DNA from: Molanna angustata
Lineage: Eukaryota > Arthropoda > Insecta > Trichoptera > Molannidae
Length of the DNA: 64,000 nt
Reading direction: 5' to 3'
Assembly (NCBI GenBank): GCA_963576475.1
Contig: OY754975.1
Span: forward strand, 20,834,646-20,898,645
The notes beneath the pieces are model-generated. The model searched no databases, had not been told where the DNA came from, and saw only the letters and a program-made list of their open reading frames with translations. The position numbers and the translations under genes were made by a program. Shown here piece by piece: positions 12,262 through 24,421 of this stretch. How positions within the stretch are numbered: position 1 is the stretch's first letter; each line of letters opens with the position of its first letter.

Positions 12262-13875
12262 AAGATATGTTACTCTAAAACTGGTGAAATCATCTTTGAA
12301 AGTAAGGAAATATCTGAAACCATGTAAATCTTTTTCTTCCATCGGACCACAGACATCGGCAAAAATTAACTCCCCTGGTTTGGTAGATTTCTGAACTCTC
12401 TCACCAAACGTCATTCGATGGTGTTTACCTACAGCACATCCTTCACAAAATTCTTCTTCCATTTTTATATTAATTCCTCTAGCATCCAAGAATTTTATCA
12501 CATGGTGTTTATTCTGGTGACCAAGTCTTTCATGCCATTCCTGAAGAGTACCGACAGTTTTGGAAATAGCATAACTTTTTTCTTGACGAACAACTCTTAC
12601 TACCATACGGTAAAGTTCATTTTCACCATTTGATATCGCCATAGCAATTGGAGATTCATTCTTGTAAAAAATACATAATTTTCCTTCACTCTGGATATAC
12701 TGATCTATCCCTTTTTGACCAGCCTTCTTAGCAGAAAAGAGGTTACAAATTCCATCAGGACAATACCATACATCTTCAAAATAGCGATTTGTCCATTCCT
12801 TGCCATTATAAACTGTTACATCAATGCGACCAGTGCCGAGTGCTTTGATCTGTACACCTTCCCTAGCACTATCCATCATCTTTGGAGTTTCGAATGGCTG
12901 ATAAGAAACATACCAGTCTCGTCGATTTGTCACATGATGAGTAGCACCACTATCGACAAACCATTCGTCACAATTCAATTTGCCAATATTAATTTCTTCC
13001 TTTTTAAAATCAGACATTCTGCATGCTACCATTGCATAGTCTTTATTTGTATTATTGTTTCTACAATCCATTGATCGATGACCTTTGTTCTTACATTTGA
13101 AACATACTAAACCAGTTCGGCAATCCTTCGCAAAATGACCAGCTTTGCCACAGGAAAAACAACCTTTTTTATTTTGAATCACAGGAATGATTGTTTCACT
13201 TTTATTAGGCTGATTTGTCTTCCATTTTTGTTTCGTTTGTGGTAATTTTAATTTAGACATCATTGCAGTGCCAACATTGGTATCATCTCTATCTGCAATG
13301 CGAAACTCATAATTAAGGTATCTCTTTTGTAATTTAGCCCATGTCTTTTCTACTTGTGGCAAGTCATGCCAGGTCACATAGATATAATCGAATTCTTTTG
13401 GTAAGGTTTGTAAAAGGCGTGCACACAGGTCACCTTCATCAATTGGCTTATTCAAAAGCATCATCTTTGTTTGAACTTCATCAAATTTTGCCAAATGACC
13501 TTGTACACCACCCGACCAGTCCCATTCAATATTGTGAAATTTATTCCTCAGCAGATCAATATTTTCCTCACACTGAGTATCGTATATTTGATGTAATTTG
13601 TCCCAGACATCTTTCGATGACTCACATCCAGCGACACGAAGTAATGGCTTTGTATCAAGCGATAGAATCAAACGTTTCTTTGCCTTGCCATTCTCTTTAC
13701 TCCATTTATCATGTAAGATTTTATAATCTGCATCACCTAACTCAGGTTTTAAGAATACGCCGTTAACTACGTCAAACATTTGATCGCATTCCAAAAGTGT
13801 CTTCATTATCACCTTCCATGTTGACCAGTTATCTTCTCCAGTCAATTTTTCAATTTGCACTCTGTCTTCAGACAT
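12262..13875 (-). pseudogene. copia gag, protease and integrase N-terminus
   Basis: Starts at ATG 13875 (MSEDRVQIEKL). Gag occupies about residues 1-200, followed by two CCHC zinc knuckles (CFSCGKAGHFAKDC and CFKCKNKGHRSMDC), the aspartic protease active site FVDSGATHHVT near residue 310, the GAG pre-integrase zinc motif WHERLGHQNKHH..CEGC, and the first integrase catalytic Asp in IFADVCGPM. No stop lies in this part. The apparent ending beyond FRVTYL is LINE sequence read through the junction. Gag forms the particle and packages RNA, protease matures it, and integrase inserts the cDNA. This is the intact 5' half of the interrupted copia polyprotein. Confidence 0.94.
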
Positions 13876-14047
13876 ATTTTTTCAGAAAATTTCAACAGAA
13901 AACAAATGCACAACAATAAACGCGGGCAGCTCCCGAGTTAACCTCAAAATTGATTTGACACAATTTAATAAACAACAGTTGCACAATATTTTTCTTTCAA
14001 CTAAAGTTATTTGCACATTAACCACTGCTAACCACGCTCTGCTACCA
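13876..14047 (-). promoter_or_regulatory. copia leader with tRNA-Met-type primer-binding site
   Basis: Untranslated leader between LTR and gag. The minus strand reads tggtagcagagc at 14036-14047 immediately after the LTR terminal CA; this matches the usual copia-type primer-binding site for the initiator methionine tRNA. Confidence 0.8.
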
Positions 14048-14199
14048 TGTTGATATAAATTAAGCAAAATGGTTTTGTGCATACAACATTTATTTTAACA
14101 AAAGGATGATAATTGACATCTACTACACAATGTGGACACGCATCGCAAGTGTATATAAAACCATAGAGAAAAAACAATATATATCTATAATAGGGAACA
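14048..14199 (-). repeat. copia 5' LTR (152 bp)
   Basis: On the minus strand it begins tgttccc and ends atcaaca, giving TG...CA with TGTT/AACA inverted termini, and is directly followed by the primer-binding site. It is short for an LTR. It contains a TATA-like stretch (tgtatataaaacc on the plus strand at 14152-14164 lies within it). No partner LTR is present in the window. Confidence 0.78.
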
Positions 14200-15528
14200 T
14201 TGATTATTCTCAACAAGAATAACCATTTTTCTCAAGATATACATTCTCTTGAACAGAATAAATTGAGTAGTCCTGTATTACGCAAACTTTTACCATTTTT
14301 AAATAATAATATCCTTAGAGTTGGTGATCGAATTCAAAATTCATCATCAATGCATGAAACGAAACATCCAATTTTATTGCCTTCTAAAGATCGCATTGTT
14401 CAGTTACTTATTGAATATTATCATTATTTACATTGTCATACAGGCCCTGCATTATTGTTAGCATTATTACGACAGAAGTACTGGATTTTATCTGGTCGTA
14501 GTTTGGTTCGTAAGATTGTTCATTCTTGCAACATTTGTTTTAAAAACAAACCAAAAGGAACCTTCCCGTTAATGGGCAATTTACCCGATTTTCGAGTAAA
14601 TGAAATAAAATGTTTCGCAAAATGTGGAGTAGATTACATGGGTCCAGTGTTTGTAACTCTGGCAAAGAGAAGAGGCGTTAAAAATCAAAAGGCATATGTT
14701 TGTTTATTTGTTTGCCTAGCAACAAAAGCTTTACATATAGAATTAGTTTCAGATCTCTCATCTGAAATGTTCTTAGCTGCATTTAAACGTTTTATAGCCA
14801 GAAGAGGACCTGTCACTCTCATTGTAAGTGACGGTGGAAGAAATTTTGTTGGAGCTCGTAAAATTTTAAATGAATTATATAAGTTTGTTTGTTCCGATGA
14901 ATATAATAAAGCAATACTTCATGAATTGACGCCTAGAAAAATAGAATTTCGAATAAATCCTCCGTATTCTCCTCATATGGGTGGTATATGGGAAAGCAAT
15001 ATTAAGTGTATTAAAACACATTTATTTAAAGTCATAGGCTCACAAGTATTAACTTACGAGGAAATGAATACCGTATTGATTCAAATAGAGGCTTTATTGA
15101 ACTCTAGACCGCTTTGTGTATTAAGCAATGATCCTTTAGATCCTGCCGCATTAACCCCTGCGCATTTTTTAAATTTAACTCCGCTAAATTACATACCCGC
15201 TTACAACGTTGATGATATTTCAATAACCCGCATTCAACGATATGAGTTGATCGATAAATTAGTACAGTCATTTTGGAAACGATGGCATGTAGAATATCTC
15301 ACCTCTTTACAAATGCGTGAAAAGTGGAATACGTACACAAAACCCATTACACCTGGCCAAATAGTTATTATTAGAGAGGAAAATCTCCCTAAATTATCTT
15401 GGCCACTTGGCATAGTCAAGGAAATATATCCGGGAAAAGACAACGTCATTCGAGTTGTAAAAGTTCGAACCCAGAATGGTACATATTTAAGACCAGCTAT
15501 TCGATTATGTCCGTTACCATCCCAATAG
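14200..15528 (+). pseudogene. BEL/Pao integrase and C-terminal domain, 5'-truncated
   Basis: The frame is open from the copia LTR edge (first codon TTG, not a true start) to TAG at 15526-15528. It shows the inter-domain LRVGDRIQNS, the HHCC zinc region (YHYLHCHTG ... SCNICFKN), and the DDE integrase core: first D in VDYMGPV, second D in VSDGGRNFVGA, E in PHMGGIWES. The BEL-type tail follows: LNSRPL, LTPAHFL, QSFWKRWHVEYL and RPAIRLCPL. Gag, protease, RT and RNase H are missing, because the element is cut where the copia LTR begins. The catalytic residues are all kept. Integration into chromosomal DNA is the family function. Confidence 0.93.
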
Positions 15529-15787
15529 TCAAAATGTTTTTAATTGAATATTTCTTTTTACTTTTTAAGTTAGTTTACGTTTATTTGAATTTTTCACTCT
15601 ATTGTTTAAATTTGTATTCTTCTTTTACCATCCGGTGAGTCATATGTTTTTTGAATTTTTTGTTGGAGTAATACTCCAAGGCCGGGAGTTATGGTTACGC
15701 AAAGTTGGGTACACACGCATATACACACACACACACACACCTTTCCTATCTTATCCTAGTTTACCTCGGCCTAAAAACAACCTACCT
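15529..15787 (+). other. BEL/Pao 3' end with polypurine-like tract
   Basis: After the stop, an AT-rich stretch leads to aaggccgggag at 15680-15690, resembling the GC-rich purine tract that precedes BEL 3' LTRs. What follows (ttatggttacgc..., with an (ac)n run at 15725-15740) may be the start of an LTR cut by the next element. The LTR cannot be confirmed because no partner is present. Confidence 0.5.
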
Positions 15788-16479
15788 ACATCAATACCTA
15801 TCTACATACATGCCTTAACAGCCAAACAAAAGGGCCGCCGTATGGGGCTGACCAAATATTTGTATGAATTTGACAGCTGTCATTCAATACTACATAATAT
15901 ATGTTGCTAAAAGATTCTAACATGTTTTATTAAATTTTAAAATACATTTCTATTAGAAAAGTAAAGAAATGAAAAAATAATATTTAGAAAAAATGTGAAT
16001 TTATTCTATATTAATGAAATAACCCTTTACAAATCACCCACAGCAGTGGATTACTTATGAAATATCAATCATATATTTGTACTTACTTTTGGTTGTATTA
16101 TTTAGTAACTTCAAATAATAATCATTCTTTGTCCCTTATGGAGTATGCAGAGTTAAAATTCATAATTATTAGTAATGTAAACATTACTAATAAAATGCAA
16201 ATATATACACAATATAATCACACTATGAATTACTACATACTCCCTATTTTAACCTTGAACAAAATATATTCATTCAACCATTTGTTCATCCTGTTTATTA
16301 ATAAGTTTTACTAACCTTAGTGAAACATGGGAAATAAAACAGGAATTATGTAGGAATAAAAATGTCATTTATTTAGGTAAATTCGTCGGTTCGATTAGTT
16401 TCACCAGAAAAAAACTGACAAGAAAACTGGTTAACTTAATGCATTTTTCATGTAAAATGTTGCAAAATAAAACAGATAT

Positions 16480-17345
16480 CATCAGATCATACAATCATGT
16501 TACATTAGATAAAATTAGTTTAATGAAACATCAAATTATTATATCCTTATCGTTGTCATAATAACATTTAAACATTGAATAAAAACCAAATAAAAAATTA
16601 ATGAAGTGGTTCCTTTTCATTACAATTATCACAATCAATTATTTAAGACAAATATTCATACTCTCCTATTGTAATAACCAATTCATATAAATTTCTTTCA
16701 TATTTGTTAAACTACAACATACATTTACATCATCACATACGTGTATGTTACATTGGATAAAATTAATCTACTTAAACATCAAATTATTATATCCTTATTG
16801 TTAAGTTGTCATAATAACATTGAATAAAAAATAAACTTAAATCAAATTATTATATCCTTATCGTTGTCATAATAACATTTAAACATTGAATAAAAACTTT
16901 AAAAAAGTGGTTCCTTTTCATTACAATTATCACAATGAATTATTTAAGATAAATATTCACGCTTTCCTTTTGTACATAACTTTTTCATATAAATTTCTTT
17001 CATGTTTTTCATAATACAACAGACATTTACATTCACATCATATGTTCACGTTACATTAGATAAAATACATTTACATTCACATCATAATGTTCATGTTACA
17101 TTAGATACAGTCAAACTACTTAAACATCAACTTATTGTATCCTTAATGTTAAGTTGTCATAATAACATTGAATAAAAACCCAATAAAAATTAAACAAATA
17201 GTTCGTTCTCATTAAAATTATTCATCTTAATTGACATTTACATCATCACACCATACGTTCATGTTACATTATATAAAATTAATCTACTCAAACATCATAT
17301 TATTACATCCTTAATATCATTTAAACATTGAATAAAAACACATTA
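16480..17345. repeat. Degenerate tandem repeats inside the THAP element
   Basis: The motif tatccttatcgttgtcataa with aacattgaataaaaac recurs near 16540, 16795, 16850, 17135 and 17310, together with tggttccttttcattacaat at 16607 and 16906. The spacing is irregular (about 315 bp for the largest unit). AT-rich and non-coding; the rest of 15866-17640 shows nothing more. Confidence 0.65.
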
Positions 17346-17937
17346 TAAGTATACTTCTCTTTAAGCGATACTTCTCTTTCACACATTTAATTAAATAAAT
17401 ATATTTAATTTATCCTATTATACATATTTGAAAAATGTTTTTTTAGTCAAAATTTTTCGCCTTCTAGATGGTGCCACATTGATGAAATTGTTTTTCTTCT
17501 TTACATAATTATTTAAATTTTAATTTTAAACTAGTATCTACAACAATAGAAAATTGTAATGTTGTTGAAGGTTTTGATAATAAATATTACCGAACTTTCT
17601 CTTATAAATACACTCCAGTCACCAAAAACTTTTTTCACTACATTTATAAATGCCTCAGTCAATGAAAGTCTTTTTTAAATTATAATCATTATGAGTCACA
17701 ATACTGTTGGCAATTGCCATTTTCATCTGCACTGATTCCTTGCGATTAGCCCTTCTGTTAGGACTTTCCCTGGTTGATGTAGATGGTGCCAAAAGATATT
17801 TTGAGCAATTCGGCCGAATAGATGGTACTGCACCTTTCAATAAACGGCATCTAGAAAGAGGCACAGTAATCCTTTCTAGTGAACCACTCAATATTGAAAC
17901 TTCCTTTTGGATATCTGTCTCCTTGAAATGAAGTTCA

Positions 17938-18212
17938 TCATCATCATCATCATTGATCCTACAGCTCGTTGTGGGGCTTGGCCTCCTTCAGGATTCGTCG
18001 CCATTCCTCCCTGCACTCTGCAGCTCTCTTCCAGTTGGTAAGGCCCAGCGTTCGTATATCAGCCTCCACATCGTCCAGCCATCTCATTTTTGGTCTGCCT
18101 CTGCCTCTGCCTCTTCTTCCGTCTGGTGTGGAGTTTAAAACCTTGTTGGTAGTACGATCATCACTCGTCCTGTAGACATGGCCCAACCATTGCAGTCAAC
18201 CCAACCATTGAA
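17938..18212 (-). mobile_element. RTE-like LINE 3' fragment in THAP exon
   Basis: Perfect 15-bp target duplication ttgaaatgaagttca at 17923-17937 and 18213-18227. The minus strand encodes the extreme C-terminus of an RTE-type polyprotein (GHVYRTSDDRT, RGRGRPKMRW, NWKRAAECREEWRRI) and ends in a (gat)n tail at 17938-17953. It is severely 5'-truncated and cannot encode an enzyme. Confidence 0.88.
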
Positions 18213-18302
18213 TTGAAATGAAGTTCACAAACCTGTAAATTCAAATTATATTAATATGTTGGATAATCAATAGTTCATTTGATGAATGTATGCTAAGATA
18301 GA

Positions 18303-18366
18303 AAAATGTAGCGTTCGGTTCTCTCTGCCTACCCCGTGAGGGACATGGCGTGATGGCATGTATGAT
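18303..18366 (+). mobile_element. RTE-like LINE tail remnant
   Basis: Reads cgttcggttctctctgccta and ggcgtgatggcatgtatg, the same 3' terminal sequence as the LINE at 11626-12261. Only the last ~60 bases are present. The rest of 18228-18870 is the THAP intron, AT-rich and featureless. Confidence 0.6.
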
Positions 18367-19260
18367 AATCAATTATTTATAAAACTATTTTTGTATGGGA
18401 TATCTATCATCTAGAGTGATGCATCATTTGTAATGCATGAAAGTAATAATATATAAATATATATTTATTTTTTTCCTTTTAATTACATATCTTCATTACC
18501 TGAACCAGATATGCAGGCATATTTCAAGAATAACATTTAATAAACAAACCTAATAAAGAAAAATAATATCAAATGTCTTGTTGTAAATGTTTTACTGAAC
18601 GAATATCGTAAATTAATAGTTTATGTTATACATAGGTTAGATTTATTGATATTTATGTCATAACTTTCGAATCGCCAGAAAATAATATGTGCATTACTAC
18701 GAACATAAACAAAAACACTGCGTCTTAATTGATTTTATTGTTGAATAAAACAATCGGGAATGTTTTGATATTTTGAAAAGCATGATACAATTTTAGAGGT
18801 TAGATAAATTAAGCAAGAATGACAGTGAATATTTTAAATGAAATGTTAAATAAAAAATTATTGAATACAATAGTTACTTACCCTAGAATGAATAGTTGGA
18901 GTAATTTCTTTTCTGCATACAACTTTTAGCCATTTTTTTTAAGATTCGTCTTTAGGGGATGAGAACACGTGTTCTTTGGGTCGCACATCATAATTTCTTC
19001 GACAATTCCGCACAACGCACTTTCAAATCATTTTTATTAAACAATAACACAAAATTAAAGACAAATACAATAACAAAAAATGCAAAAGACTTCCAAGAAA
19101 GCTAATTTTAAAGAGCTAGAGCAAAAATAACACACAGAATACATATACCTTAGCGGGTATAAACAAACGGTCAAACGGTATAAACGTCAGCCCCATAAGA
19201 AACTATTTTGCAGAGGGCAGCACTATACATGTAAAGGCATGTATGTAGATAGGTATTGCC

Positions 19261-19544
19261 TACATACCTGCCAGCTATATGCAAAAAAGTATTGTTGCAT
19301 ATAAATTTTCTCATTATATCAACTGTCATATTGACAAACACACCGCACCGCTCTTAAAATTATATCTTCAAAATCCGCTGAAATTAATTAACTTGTGAAT
19401 TACTAGTGAAGTGTCAAAGTTTTCATACTACGCTGTGAATGTGGTGAAAAGATTATTCAGAACCAGCACAATAAATATCGAGGCAAGGTAACTCCCTATA
19501 CCTTTATCTTTTCCACCAAAGAATAATATATCTTTTTATAATAT
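19261..19544. other. Spacer, no feature recognised
   Basis: AT-rich DNA between the THAP element and the dispersed repeat. No gene, tail or inverted end is seen. Confidence 0.4.
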
Positions 19545-20188
19545 AAGCGGCATACATGATGGACGTTGAGGTTATGTCGGCCATAACTTTTGGCCTTACG
19601 TATTTTTATTATAATATAGGATTTTTTCAATTATCTCTACATGTACATGTTCTTAATCAAACAATGGACATTTTTCAATAATTATTATTTAAAAATTCTA
19701 AAAGAAATGCATATCAAATTATAAAAAAAATATTTTAATCATTATTTATTTATTTGGGTTGTTCTAATTGTATGCCAATACCTATACTAATTTGGCAAAC
19801 CTATACATGCATACAAACATGCATTCATACATACATACATTCATACATACATGCAGCTAGTATGTATATACTATTTTATTTAATTTTTCAATAAATCCAC
19901 TATTTGATATTAATTTTATGCATATGATGTATTAATTAATAAATAAAATAACATGATTGAATAAATGTATTTTATTATAAAACATATAAATAAATATAAA
20001 AATATTAAAATGAATGTTTTCACATCATAATATATTTAATCCTAAATAATTCATAATCAGATAAACTATAATCAAAAATATAACTTTGAATATTCAAATT
20101 CCAGGTGTAAAATACGTGTTATAAATTTGGATGTCAGTTGTCAAAATTCCGATACGTCTTTCCAGCGCCAGAGCTCAAACGATTCTAA
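19545..20188 (+). repeat. Dispersed repeat A, copy 1 (~640 bp)
   Basis: Near-identical, same orientation, to 30802-31468. Both start aagcggca.acatgatg..gttgaggttatgtcggcc and end cgccagagctcaaa, followed by gattctaa. Copies differ by small indels and substitutions such as the (cata)n run. No coding capacity is seen. The start catgatg is reminiscent of P-element termini, but no inverted end is found, so the class is unknown. Confidence 0.8.
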
Positions 20189-20734
20189 TCACGGTGTTTT
20201 CACTTCATAGTAAAAATTTGGACATTTTGTGGGTTCCATATCAGATAAAAGGAGCGGTAGCGTCGATTTTTTTTTTCAAAAAACATGAATCTACCATCTA
20301 AATACACTATATCTTTATCAATAAGCTTAAGAAAAAATATATAAATACTTAAATAATACTTGTAGTGAATTTAAATACACTTTTATATTATATCTTACTC
20401 CAGACTCAAACCAGCATTCTCTCCATTTCGTCTGTAGAATAGTGTAGAAATCTGCAAGATACCGTTACAGATTTCTACTTGTGCGTAAGGCCAAGTTTGC
20501 TAGAGGTTAAAAATCTCACTGGAATTTTGTGGAACGTATTTTCACAAATAAGATGATATTTACGCCAAACAAAAATAAAACAAAGTCCATTTTATTGCAA
20601 AAAAATCTAATAATTCGATTAATAATTTTTTCCTGTATTTCTTTGTTATCAAAAAATATAATAAAAGCTTGTGAATAAATTATTTGAATAATTTTCTTCA
20701 TCTGGCAATAATAAACCAAAGTCAAGCGGAATTT

Positions 20735-21160
20735 TCGGTTGCTTTGTTTGTTTTGATTCGTGGTGATTCGTGACGTTTGTGCTGTGTTTTCTTACCATTT
20801 CGAGCAAATTTTATGTTTTATAACATTACTGTGACTTGTTTGTGTTATTTTTTCTAAGGAAGTTTATAATTAACAGCATTTCCGTAAGTAAATTTTGTTT
20901 TCTATTAAGTACAGTACAAATATTGGTCTTGGCTGGCTCATCTTTGAAGTTTCGTGAACAAGTTGCGTCGATTTTTGTAATTTTGATTAATAACTAAATA
21001 AATACTTTACAGATCATGCCTAGTATTTGTTGTGTGCCAGATTGCAAACTACATGAAACACAATATTTTCTGAACAGTCACTTCTGAATCTGGTGGTAAA
21101 TTTGCAGAAACATCTTCCGCTACATGTGAATTTGTAGAGCCTTCATGCTCTACAAACCCA
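20735..21160 (+). pseudogene. P-like element 5' exons with THAP start
   Basis: An apparent untranslated exon ends near 20886 at ccgtaagt. After tttacag (21012) comes ATG 21016, MPSICCVPDCKLHETQYF, the start of a C2CH THAP domain. The frame then hits a stop; an open segment with SESGGKFAETSSATCEF follows from about 21081 to a gtatgt donor at 21165, in a different frame. The middle of the THAP domain is therefore deleted. Together with the downstream P-type transposase C-terminus (23588-24421) on the same strand, this looks like one internally deleted P-like element. The stretch 20190-20734 upstream holds nothing recognisable. Confidence 0.62.
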
Positions 21161-21639
21161 ATAGGTATGTTTACAATTATTTCGATAATAGATTCAGGAC
21201 AATATTGATTTAACATGGCGCATACAAAAATGAAAACATAATAATATTATAAAAATATATATTAATAATAAACATATATATGTTATGTTAAGTATCTGGA
21301 TGGGTGAATTATTCCCAATTAAAGGCTTGATTGGTGCGTTTATTGCATTTTATTTTACTAAATAATTTACAATTTATACACATCAGTCTACTAATTATTT
21401 TATTTTATTTATTTATTTTTTTTATTTTATTTTATTTTTTAATTAACACATACAACATTAGATAGTTTATTACATGGATTAATACATATGATACATCAAT
21501 TATCTAAATCTAATGTCAGTTACATGTGTCAAATACATTTTGGTTTGTGTGTGTAGTGTAAGTAGTAAAGTATTTTTATTATTTATTTATTTAATTATTA
21601 TTCCGCTTATGTAAGAGAGAGGGTGTGTATATGTATGTG

Positions 21640-21938
<299 letters not shown>

Positions 21939-21974
21939 AAGAGAGTATGTGGACTTAAGAGTGATGGGCCATGG

Positions 21975-23414
21975 TTAGCTATTGTTTTCTAATTTATCTA
22001 TTTGGGATATTTTCCGTCGATATTCGTTTGGGGAGTCGTAAAAAATGTCCAAGTTCAAAATATCCACATACCTTGAGTAAGCATCCATGGCCCTATTGAT
22101 TGGTGAATTTATTGCAGCATTTGTTTTATAATATTTGCATTTAAATAATGGTGTATGTCTTGTACGTCTTATAGGTATATTAAAGTCAATAAGTGTGAGT
22201 ATATCGGCGGAGTCTATATGGTTATTTAAAACATTATAAATAAAAGATAAATCAGTCATTGTTCGTCGGTTCGCTAAACTTTGAATATTATTAACCGTTG
22301 TATTATTGTTGTATTTATAGTTGAGTCGTTTCAAAAATTTGCGTTGGATGTTTTCAATATTTTTTATATGGATTTTATACAGCGGGTTCCAAATAAATGA
22401 TGCAAACTCCAGTGTACTTCTGACAAGTGAGAAATATAATATTTTTAAGGTTTGCGGATTTTTAAAAGATTTACCTATTCTAAATATGAATCCAAGTAGT
22501 TTGTATGATTTTGTAATAACAGTGTTTATATGTTGAGTAAAGGTAAGTTTTGCATCAAGGTGCACTCCAAGGTCTTTACATTCATTTTTATGTTTTATGT
22601 TCACATTATCTAGATTGTAATTGTGGCAAATTTTATTCCTTTTTCTTGTGTACGATATGACAAAACATTTAGAAGCATTTAGAGAGAGGTAGTTATTTTT
22701 ACAGTAAATCATAAGTCTGTCTAGATCTGATTGAAGAGCGCAACAATCGGCACCCGACTTAATTTCTTTGTATATTTTCATATCATCTGCAAACACAGAG
22801 AATTTGCAATGTTTGAAGCATTTCCCAATGTCATTTATGTACACAAGGAAAAGCAATGGACCGAGATGAGAGCCCTGGGGTACACCTGATGTAACATTAA
22901 CTGGCAATGAGGAAAACCCTTTAACAACAGTTGTTTGGTATCGTTGGCTTAAGTAAGAATGGAGTAGATTAAATAGGTTTCCGCAAATGCCCATATGAAG
23001 TAGTTTTTTAAATAGAGTATTATGATTCACACGGTCGAACGCCTTGGAGTAGTCAGTATATACACAATCAGTTTGAATATTTTTATCCATCGTTTCGTGT
23101 AGGAATTGTATGAAGACGGTTAAATTCGAGATAGTGGATCTTTTTTTCATGAAACCGTGTTGTTTATTTGAAATGAAGGGTGCTATGGTAGGATATAATT
23201 GGTCGTATACGATTTTCTCATAGATTTTACTGAGTATTGGAAGTTTAGAGATAGGCCGGTAGTTTGTCACGTCATGTTTGTCTCCTGATTTATGTATAGG
23301 TGTTACTAGAGCAGTTTTCCATTTAACTGGAAATATTCCCTGATCTATAGATTTGGAAAATATGTTTGATATTGGGAGTGCTAGGGTTTTAGCGCATTTT
23401 TTTAGGAAGTGCAT
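21975..23414 (-). pseudogene. Jockey-like LINE reverse transcriptase, truncated
   Basis: A 479-codon open frame beginning MHFLKKCAKTLALP with KWKTALVTPIHKSG, NYRPISKLPILSKIYEK, TDYSKAFDRVNH, TSGVPQGSHLGPLLFL, the catalytic box as FADD, and RSTLEFASFIWNP near the C-terminus. This is the RT of a non-LTR element; EN and ORF1 are lost by 5' truncation, so the first ATG is not the natural start. No internal stop is present. It is related to, but clearly different from, the frame at 6846-8318. FADD in place of YADD is tolerated in this superfamily. Confidence 0.86.
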
Positions 23415-23587
23415 AATAATAATTGAGTGTTATTATTTGTAGTACTTAATTTCTTATTAATGTCATTAATAAGTTTGTCAACGCCGTAAAAAGCTATTAG
23501 TTTTGTATCATATAAAAACATTTAAAAAAATTATACACACTGTAAGTAATTGTAAGTAATTTTATCGACTCCTTCAAGTCACTTCTG

Positions 23588-24421
23588 GTGTCCAATTTTC
23601 TATCTACTCATTCAGTTGGGGCAAATTGCGAAGATGACAATGTGGATATCCTTGATTCTCTAAGGACTTTTGTAACAACCAAAGTAGTACTTGAAGAATC
23701 TTTTATTGTGAACTGTTACACATATCCTTCTAGTCTTCAAAGGTTTTGTAATCAATTTAATATGAATCATCCAAATCTGTATCGATACATTTCTGGGTAT
23801 GTTTCCAAAAAAACTTTAAAAAGTTTTGGCAAGTGTTCTGATTGTAAATTGGATTTACAATCAGAAAGAGCTTCAAAGGAAGACCAATTAATTCTAGCTA
23901 GAGAATGTAAAGCAAATAGTTTAATTTTTCCATCTTTAAAAGTGTATAATTGTTTCTTATTTATCATTAAAATTTGTAAAGAGCATTTGCCAGGTATATG
24001 CTATAAATTTAATGTATCTAGACACCTAAAGACAATAGTTTATTCAAAATTAAATTCTTCAATTTTAAATTGCTTAATACATAGGGATGGGGTATTTGAT
24101 TTCATTGTTGACTTGATTATTCGTTTGTATGTATACACATGGTGTAAACAAATCAATTTGATTTTAACTGGGAAGAAGAAACTAGAGGCTTGTGTAGTGG
24201 ATCCAGTGAAAGTAAAAGCTGCAATTTGTTACCAAAAACGTCTAAAAAAAAATAACTTGTTTACTTATATTAATTTATCATTTTCTATTGTTTCAGGTGG
24301 TGCTCGTGGTTCATCTTGTCTGGAATTTACTTTGGATTGCAGAAGAATTACCATATATACATTACATAATAGTTTTCTTATTAATAATATACCTCCTGTA
24401 TGCATTTTTGTATTATTATAA
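23588..24421 (+). pseudogene. P-superfamily transposase C-terminal region
   Basis: A 277-codon open frame starting without a genuine start (TTG-type). It contains NLYRYISGYVSKKTLKSF followed by CSDCKLDL, the YIxGYVxKK...CxxC signature found near the C-terminus of P-element/THAP9-type transposases, then ECKANSLIFPS, HLPGICYKFNVS and a hydrophobic C-terminus. These enzymes cut and paste DNA with an RNase-H-like fold. The catalytic core that should precede this part is absent. The element's 3' end beyond the stop is tandemly repeated. The upstream THAP start at 21016 is the probable N-terminus of the same element. Assignment rests on motif pattern, not on a search. Confidence 0.68.

Larger units (their letters stand above)
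5650..14199 (-). mobile_element. Ty1/copia retrotransposon, nested and 3'-truncated
   Basis: Minus-strand copia element with a short 5' LTR, primer-binding site and one gag-pol frame. Three LINEs are inserted: 6843-8558, 9669-11549 and 11626-12261. Subtracting each insertion plus one target copy (1723, 1882 and 642 bases) keeps the surrounding pol fragments in a single frame of about 1300 codons, so the element was largely open when the LINEs landed. It has one evident nonsense codon in integrase (9630-9632). No sequence resembling the 14048-14199 LTR lies downstream of the RNase H end near 5.7 kb, so the 3' LTR is missing and the left boundary is approximate. It cannot retrotranspose by itself. 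Confidence 0.92.
17655..18995 (-). pseudogene. THAP-domain gene, two exons, decayed
   Basis: Exon 1 reads KKKWLKVVCRKEITP and ends at 18882 with the donor gtaagt. Exon 2 starts at 18232 after tttacag with VCELHFKETDI, and continues RCRLLKGAVPSI, the THAP box that ends the domain. Together these give the THAP elements WLKVV, CxxHF and AVPSI in one frame across the splice. Upstream in exon 1 the likely FSSPKDES segment lies in a different frame, so an indel in the A-run near 18935 has broken it. Exon 2 is split by a LINE fragment (17938-18212) with a 15-bp target duplication. THAP domains bind DNA in P-type transposases and in host regulators. Only the N-terminal DNA-binding part is recognisable. 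Confidence 0.72.
15788..19260 (-). mobile_element. Candidate DNA transposon with inverted ends and THAP gene
   Basis: Left end reads caatacctatctacatacat and gtatggggctgac (15788-15865); the right end reads them in reverse complement, gtcagccccat and atgtatgtagataggtattg (19180-19260). Between them lies a minus-strand THAP-domain pseudogene. THAP plus inverted ends suggests a P-superfamily element, but no transposase core is visible, exact termini and target duplication are unresolved, and the inverted ends could be coincidental neighbours. A LINE fragment is inserted at 17938-18212. Confidence 0.5.

Noticed and set aside
19545..20188. Dispersed repeat A as a P element because of its catgatg start
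   Set aside because: No inverted partner at the other end and no 8-bp duplication found.
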